Assembly (NCBI GenBank): GCA_021464415.1
Contig: CM038467.1
Location: 32,357,248 to 32,421,247 of the forward strand
Source of the DNA: Lonicera japonica
Lineage: Eukaryota > Streptophyta > Magnoliopsida > Dipsacales > Caprifoliaceae
Direction: 5' to 3'
DNA: 64,000 nt
The notes under the pieces were generated by a model. It was not told the origin of the DNA. It did no database searches and saw only the letters and a program-made list of their open reading frames with translations. Made by a program: the position numbers and the translations under genes. This document shows positions 57,435 through 64,000 of the stretch, piece after piece (positions within the stretch are counted from its first letter, which is position 1; the number at the start of each line of letters is the position of its first letter).

Positions 57435-58752
57435 TGTGACGCCCCGAATCCCGTTATGAGATTTTCACCTTAGGGACCTGGTTAATCATGAATGCCGTGC
57501 GCGACAGCAAATTTAAAAATACTACTGTCAAAAAAAATTTCTTAAATAAAATATGATCCGAGTAAAATTCCTTTATATAAAATTTCAGCATTTAGAGTTT
57601 GTTTCAGTAACAAACCATCCTGTCATATAAAGCGGCATTAGGGAAAAGAGATGGTGCTTGCTATTATGAGGTAGAGTTCGATTCACGTATATGCCATCTT
57701 ATGGATCGTCTTGAACTTGAGGCCATTTTTGTTCTTGAAATGTAGGCTATGGTTTTTTGGAGAAAAGGATTTTTGGTTGAAAATTCAAAATAGGGTACTT
57801 TGGGTATGAGATATATAAGTTAAGGTAGGCTAGTAAGGTAGAGAAGGTTGATTTTGTGAAGAAATTTAAGAAAAAAATTTAGGATATGTGTGTATTTCCG
57901 AATTTTGGGTCTAGGGTATTGTGGTGTGAAAAGGGTGATAATATATGGATGATTGGTAGATTTAGATAATATTTAATGGGTTTTAATTTGAATGGATGAT
58001 GAAAAACCTTTATGTGCAAAGATTTTGAGGAACATTCCATTTGTTTTTGTGGAGTTTTAGGTTATGGAGGAAAGGATTTTTGTGGCTTTTGTGATGTAGG
58101 AGATGAAGAGAATGAGGAAAATTGGTATAAGATGGTAACTCCAGTGAGTTAACTCATCATATATCCAACCAATGAGTCAACCCAGCCATGTAGTCGACTA
58201 CATGTTCTTTAGTGTAGTCGACTACACTACCCCATTTCTACCCGTTTTTGATAACTTTTGGCCCTAATGTTTTTTGATAGCTAATGTTGCAAAACATTTG
58301 TTAATCTTCACAATAACATGTAAACATAATGCAAGAGGGTTTGGATTACTTAATATATAAAACGAGCATTGAAAGTGTAAATAATTTATACTTAAAATTA
58401 AGCAAAAATTAATCTTCAATATTGAATGTTTGGGAACAAAGCTAGATATCACATGCTCTAATCATTCCATGTTCACATATAATTATGCAAAATCGATCAG
58501 TGGGCAGTGGTTTTATATAAATGTCTGCAAGTTGCGATTCGATGCTTAGAAGTTCAATATCAACATCACTTTTTTTGCACATGATCGATCACGGATAAAG
58601 TTATGCATTATCTCTATGTTATTGGTACGCGAGTGTTGTATAGGGTTCTTAGTCAAGTTAATAGCATTTGTAGGTGGCTTAGACTTATTCCAAAGTTTTC
58701 AAGTTGTTGTTTTATGTGTAAAGTTTGTGTACCATAACTATCGGGCGTCACA
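57435..58752. other. LTR-like or foldback DNA bounded by TGTGACGCCC repeats
   Basis: It begins TGTGACGCCCCGAATCCCG (57435), a typical start of chromovirus-type gypsy LTRs, and ends CGGGCGTCACA (58742-58752), the inverted partner. No target duplication was found. Two perfect 18-bp palindromes lie inside (58187-58204, 58211-58228). No coding region is supported. Confidence 0.35.
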
Positions 58753-59796
58753 TATTCGGATTTGGTCGTGGACAAGGCCACCGAATTTTATATCCAAAGA
58801 GAATCTACAACAAGAAACTTTACAATATCCAACAAAGAAAATAACATATCCCTGTTCAAACCTCAGTACAATATTCATATCTAAATATGTATATACATTA
58901 GAAAATGTAATATAAGGGTTATCCAAAAAAAACAAAGTATTTTTCAACACAATAAATATAGGATCCTACAAGCGATAGATACATCTTGGTCTGAAAAGAT
59001 CCTCCCAGGTAATATGTGCCTTGTTACTTTAGTGTGAAAACTAGAAACTTAGAAAATTAATGTTAAAATTTATAAACCAGAACTATAATTGTTATTATAA
59101 CCTAATCCAACATAAATGTAATAGTTCCACTGGTGCTCATGAACCATCATATCACGATCAATTGCTAAAGGAGAGCCCTAATATCATCACAAAACCCCAA
59201 AATGGCCACGGAAGGACTATTTTCATTTGGGGTGTCGTTGATCTCGGTGCCATCATTTGGAATTTCTTAGATCTTGCTGTGAACTGGAGGGTCCTCTAGC
59301 TAGTTGATCTAAGTGTCATCGCGGGGGTCCTGAGTAGTCTAAACCTCAATAGTCCGCTAGTTCCTTCTCGTGGCAGATGCAATGATGGCATTGGTTGCAA
59401 CCGCTGCCGGCTAAGTTAGTGGCCTCCCGAGTAGTGACAATAGTGGGGTTTTCCCTAGGTCTGCCCCGCTGCCAAAACAATGAAGGCATCGGATACTAAC
59501 TTTGTGCCACCAGCTGTCACCTGCAGTATGGGTCTCAATTTCCTCAAATATACTAATGTTCACAGTTTCCTGAAACATACTAATGTTCATAAAAGAACTT
59601 AGTGCTCTACTTAGTTCAACCAATATTTTCTTATTCCTTTACAAGCTAATCATCATTCTTGTCTCTATATTTTGCTCTTTTCTCTTCTCAATTTCATCTA
59701 AGTTCTTCTTAATAGACATGAGTTTCAATCTCAATAAACACGAGTTTTAAATTGTCACAGCATCTGAGTTCTGCTCAATAAACACGAGTATCAAAT
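58753..59796. other. Intergenic, no gene recognised
   Basis: Short open frames only. Around 59160-59520 the base composition is more GC-rich and looks like decayed coding sequence, but I cannot assign a family. Repeated 'aacacgagt' phrases (59738, 59780) lie just outside the adjacent LTR. Confidence 0.4.
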
Positions 59797-60238
59797 TGTT
59801 ATAGGGTTAGACTTTAGCTAGACCTATGAGTAGTTAAGTAAGCCTTAAGTTAAAGAAATAGAGAAATAAAATACACAAGCAGGAGAAGAAAGCTTTTTTA
59901 TTATGCTTAAAAATGCTTTACAACTTTTCGATGGTTTACAAATAAGATGTCCTAACTATATATAGGCTTTTACCTCCTCAATGGATGGTAGATATTTAAT
60001 CTAATCGACGGTCTGGATCAATGCTCTAAAATATTCTATGATTTTCTATAAATCTATACAATTCCATACAATTCTAAATTTTTGTACATCTTAAGTAGAA
60101 ATATCTTGATATTTGGAGGCTTCCAGGGATTACTCCACCCTTTCCATTTATTTAGGAGAATCCAGCGTGTTCTAGAACCTTCCCTAGCATGGTTCCCTAT
60201 TCCTCCTTAGAATATTTTGAAATATTCTTAAGCCTCCA
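59797..60238 (-). mobile_element. LTR fragment, family L (copy 3)
   Basis: Matches the reverse complement of 30595-31060 along its length, including cagggattactccaccc, 'ctatatataggct' (TATA-like box) and tttacaaataagatgtc. On the minus strand it begins TGGAGGCTTAAG and ends CTATAACA. The adjacent ATTTGATACTCG could be a decayed primer-binding site. No target duplication is seen. Confidence 0.6.
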
Positions 60239-60783
60239 CCGTTGGTGCCTAGCTTTGTGTATTAGGGACCATAACTCTAATATAAACTTTATATACTGTC
60301 TAGTTAAGGTTTCTATGAAACCCTAACGAGCCTATATAAGGTATCTACACATTTGGCCCACATTTATTTGAATAATCTATGGGCTTAACTAAAATTAGTT
60401 AGACAACTAAAGATTAGCTAATTAATTTAAATAGAAAATATGATTGTAATATTATAATATGTTGCCCACATAAATTAGAAAATATAATTTTTTCATCAAT
60501 TATATCTAATATAAACGTGAATTAAATTTATCAAAAATATAAACATGCTATCACGTTTAAAGATACAGGTGAAAAATGGGTGAAAAATGAGAGATTTTTT
60601 TTATATGATCACATTTCAATGAAAGGTCCGTGATACAATATTTTAATACAATAAGGACTCCATTTATTACCATAATTAATGTTAATTAGAACAAAATTAG
60701 AATTAATTGCATTGAGATTAATTCGACATGTATACCCGTATCAAATATGCAGAATGGATCTTAAGAGGAAAAAACACCTTTTA
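60239..60783. other. Intergenic, no gene recognised
   Basis: AT-rich, no defended feature. Confidence 0.5.
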
Positions 60784-61090
60784 TGCTCCGTTTGATAACA
60801 ACATAAAAAATAAAAAGAAAAATAACTAATTTGGATGAGAAGATACAAAATAAGTTGAGAGATGTTGTGAGATTAACTTTTACATTTTGGCTTCTTTCAT
60901 GAAAAAAATTTCTTTTGCTGGCGATGAAGAATTTTTTTGCACAAAACATAAAGACGGAAGGAAGACATATATATTCATTTTGATTATGAGATGGAGAGTA
61001 TCTTACCACATATTTCTACTTATTTTCCGTATTCTCACACAAATTAATAATTTTTCGTTTCATTTCTTATGTTGTTATCAAACAAAACCT
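60784..61090. mobile_element. MITE (about 307 bp)
   Basis: Inverted ends: tgctccgtttgataacaaca on the left and, reverse-complemented, aggttttgtttgataacaac on the right, pairing over about 30 bp. The interior is AT-rich and non-coding. hAT-like termini (inference). A related left end is at 33560. Confidence 0.65.
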
Positions 61091-61968
61091 TAAAGTTAGT
61101 TCAAATTAATTAATTTTTTTTTTTAAAAAAGTCTTCCCTGTTTCCAAACAATCCAAATCCAAATCTCAACTCTCTCCTTTCCTATCTCCAACTTCTCACT
61201 CTCCTTTGTCCTCCTATGGTTATTGCAATGAAAAGAAATTTGTCCCCATAAATTTGCACTTTTAATTGAAACCTAAACACAACAAAATCCAAATTAAATC
61301 AAACATGAAAAAAGTAACTCTACGGAAACCTTATAAACTGCCTTATTTACTGACACGCTTAGTTGCACGATGAGCTGACTGCTATTTCACTATCTAGTTA
61401 AAATAATAATAAAAAAAAAATCAAATAGCCATTATTAATTACCTATAATTAATGCAATTTTTCCACTATATATCCAAACCTTTCATATTTCTTACAGATT
61501 CCTCCAATATGTACCCATTATCCACAAAATGATCATTTTGACCCTCTTAATTTAATTATTTTATTTTATTTTCACAAATTGTAATGCGTCTTTCTCTTAT
61601 TATTCCTTTTTCCTCAATTTTTTCTAAAGCGGGTGGAAGTGTATCCCTATTATAAATAACACTAAAATTCGAGAATTTTTGAATTCGGGCAGGTACTTTT
61701 ACTACTAGTTTAACCGGCCCACTCGATCACGTCTCTTACCCGTTAATTCCGTTTCAATTGAAATGCACAATTTGTCATATTAAATCGATTCAAAGGGAAC
61801 AAAAAGGTGCTCGATGATTATCATTAAATTGGTCGATCTGAAAGTGGATCACCAAAGTTATGCAACTTTTGTTAAGACAAACTTTGACTGATAACCAAAC
61901 TTATGTAAATTAATGATATGTTTAATATCATAATATTTAGACAATGACCTCAACTCATGTTGTTGCAT
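61091..61968. other. Intergenic, no gene recognised
   Basis: AT-rich. No conserved coding or repeat border until the solo LTR. Confidence 0.5.
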
Positions 61969-63600
61969 TGACGCCGAAGGAATATTGCGTTGTATTAGCC
62001 CAAGTGCAGGCGCGTCAAGTTATAGTATAGTCTCGGAAGTCCGAGTGTCGAACCACAGGGATAGTCGAAAAGGAATGGAATGGATTACAGATTATATGGT
62101 TTTTCTTGTTTTGTAAGTTGGGTTGGTTGTGAAACAACTGAAATGTAAAACGGTTGTGAAAATTAGTAAGAAAGCACTAAGGTATTGGGAAGTTAGTTGC
62201 AATTTAAGAAACGGTAATCACTAGCTCATACAAAGACTTCAACACAAGGTTTCTCGAGATATGGGAAAATGTTGGTGTATCTCTCAATAGCAAAGGGTGC
62301 GACGCTAGGCGTCTCAATCCCGGATCGAAGTTATATCAAGAAAGAGACAAACAACATTCCACCAAAGATGAAGCCATCATTCCTACCTCTTAGCTACGGG
62401 TGTGAAGCAAAGCAACCCATTCCCAATGAAGCTAATTCAAGATAGATATGACAAACTCATCATAAATAGATTTAAAATAAAACAAGTGTATGAAACCTCA
62501 TGATTTAAAGAATGAAAATTAGAAAGTGAATCCTAACAATGAAACGGAACAAAATTTATGAGCTAAATTTGTCAACTCATTGTTTATCATTTGAGAAAGA
62601 AAATAGAGAGTCGAAATATCACATAAGGTGTAAGAAGCACTCAATATATCAACATATGAATCAAAGATAAGCCAAGAAAATTTACAACCCATCCATGGGG
62701 TTTTAAGAACTATTCATAATCTCTACAAAAAGTAAAAGCTCCATGGGTGGGGGAGGGGGAATACATGCTTTCTAGAGCCATACGAGTATGTAGTACATTC
62801 ATTAACACACAAGAACTAAATATACAATGCATATCAAGGCTTGACTTAATATGAAAATACCTAGAAAGCTTATAGAATGATGATATAGAAGAAGAATAGG
62901 ATTCACAAATATTTAACAACTTTAAACATGGATTGAGTTAATAATCACCAAAAATAATATCGCAATCAACCTCTGTAACCTTAGTAATAGACTACTCCAT
63001 AATAAATGCAAGAACAAATATTATATATATAGAAATCATCATTACAAATCAAGAACTTACATGAGAAAAAATGAAGAAAAGATACACTTTAGCTCTCCCT
63101 TCTCTCTAGAACTCTCTTGTGTCCAAGATTAATCATATCTTCTTTCTTTTTTGATCCCCTAGACTCAACAATAGCTAAAGATGTACTTTAATTAATTAAC
63201 AAAACAAAGGAAAATATCTAGGAACATTAATCCCCAAAAAGGGGCTAAAAGTAGAAGTTGGTGGCTGTCTCTGCTAGGCCATGATCGATCATGGGTCATT
63301 CTGCCTGCTAATGATTTGCACCATGATCGATCATGGAATTCCATGACCGATCATGCTTCTAGAAATTCTCCAAATCAGCACTTTTGCGAGCTATTGACTA
63401 GCGCTTGGTCATTATTTTGATGGCCATTGAATCCTATGCCTATGAACACACAAAAACACACCTAGCGGGGCGATATTAGAAACAAGCTTGCTAAGACACT
63501 AATCTCGAGATAAGCAGATAATTAGGCATAATTAATGCAAATAAACGCATTAAGTCACTCTGTAAAGGAGTGAATGAATGACAATATTATGTGCTTATCA
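61969..63600 (-). mobile_element. Solo LTR (1,632 bp), distantly related to the Athila LTRs
   Basis: On the minus strand it begins TGATAAGCACATAATATTG and ends CCTTCGGCGTCA. Target duplication TGCAT (61964-61968, 63601-63605). It shares the ends and the phrases 'agtgtcgaaccacagggatagtcg', 'caacccattccca' and 'ggtgtgaagcaa' with the LTRs at 14657 and 20547, but is otherwise diverged, so it is a related family. No internal region remains. It carries the palindrome CCATGATCGATCATGG twice. Confidence 0.92.
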
Positions 63601-63605
63601 TGCAT

Positions 63606-64000
63606 AGAGATGGTTCAAAATAAAAATGACCCCAAATGAAAAAAGTGGTTCAGGTATATGAAATCGATCAAATGCTACTTTAAGTGTTATTTATATTAAA
63701 CTACTTAAGTGCTATTTTTCCCTTGCATCAGAATAGTTCCAAAAGCTAGCTAGATAACAAACTAGACTAATATTACTCATCAATAACTAAATTAAGGCAC
63801 CAAAAGAAAGAACAATTCATCAACTCCTCCATGATCTCTCAAGAGCATGACATTACTCAGTTGGCTTGCGTATATTGTAGAAAGTATCATGGCCTACACA
63901 AAAATTAGTCTATAATCCAAACCAACACCCTGATACATTAAGGAACAAGACTGTGAGTAAAACTAATTTGAAAAAAATATAAAATAACTCCGTAGAGGTA
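63606..64000. other. Right edge, non-coding
   Basis: No coding region, repeat border or RNA recognised before the window ends. Confidence 0.5.

Noticed and set aside
57650..57700. tRNA-like stretch with gagttcgattca
   Set aside because: No matching A box or stems at tRNA distances.

Overview
This is a plant nuclear window, most likely from a eudicot. It is AT-rich and gene-poor, introns have GT/AG borders, and nearly everything recognisable is plant transposable-element sequence: En/Spm (CACTA), Athila (Ty3/gypsy), TRIM, MULE, LINE and MITEs. I see no intact conventional host gene. The best small gene is a two-exon CCHC plus GRF-type zinc-finger gene at 35335-35765, and it sits beside a decayed MULE.

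The organising feature is a pair of paralogous segments in the same orientation. Copy A covers about 1075-5858 and 25922-29376. Copy B covers about 43755-51149 and 56291-57434. Each copy serves as the empty-site control for insertions in the other. Copy A is split by a 20,063-bp CACTA element (5859-25921, TSD ATC); the empty site is 50347-50349 in copy B. Copy B is split by a different 5.1-kb CACTA element (51150-56290, TSD ATT); the empty site is 26695-26697 in copy A. Copy A also has an 862-bp solo LTR (26744-27605, TSD ACATC/ATATC) that copy B lacks. Copy B has a 1.3-kb solo LTR (45816-47149, TSD AACAC) that copy A lacks, and it lies inside one LTR of a small TRIM element (45179-47306). Copy A keeps only a solo LTR of the same TRIM at the same position.

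The 20-kb CACTA carries the two classical genes on the minus strand: a TNP2/TNPD-type transposase (9670-13257) and a TNPA/Transposase_24-type protein (7190-9426). Both have clear exon structure but are broken, by four frameshifts and by two stops respectively. Nested in the element is a 7,620-bp Athila retrotransposon (14657-22276, TSD GTTGT) with near-identical 1.73-kb LTRs, a tRNA-Asp-type primer-binding site and a polypurine tract. Its gag is joined directly to integrase by a deletion that removed protease, reverse transcriptase and RNase H. The smaller CACTA in copy B has lost the TNP2 body. It keeps a Transposase-associated fragment, an unrecognised coding remnant (about 53324-53845), the TNPA 3' part, and two different ordered subterminal repeat arrays.

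The stretch between the copies (29377-43754) holds LTR fragments, a tandem duplication, the GRF gene, the MULE pseudogene and MITEs. The right flank (57435-64000) holds LTR fragments, a MITE and a 1,632-bp solo LTR (61969-63600, TSD TGCAT) with repeated perfect 16-bp palindromes. The nesting gives a relative order: shared MITE, TRIM, MULE and LINE remnants first, then the duplication, then the copy-specific CACTA and solo-LTR insertions, with Athila entering the large CACTA last on that side.
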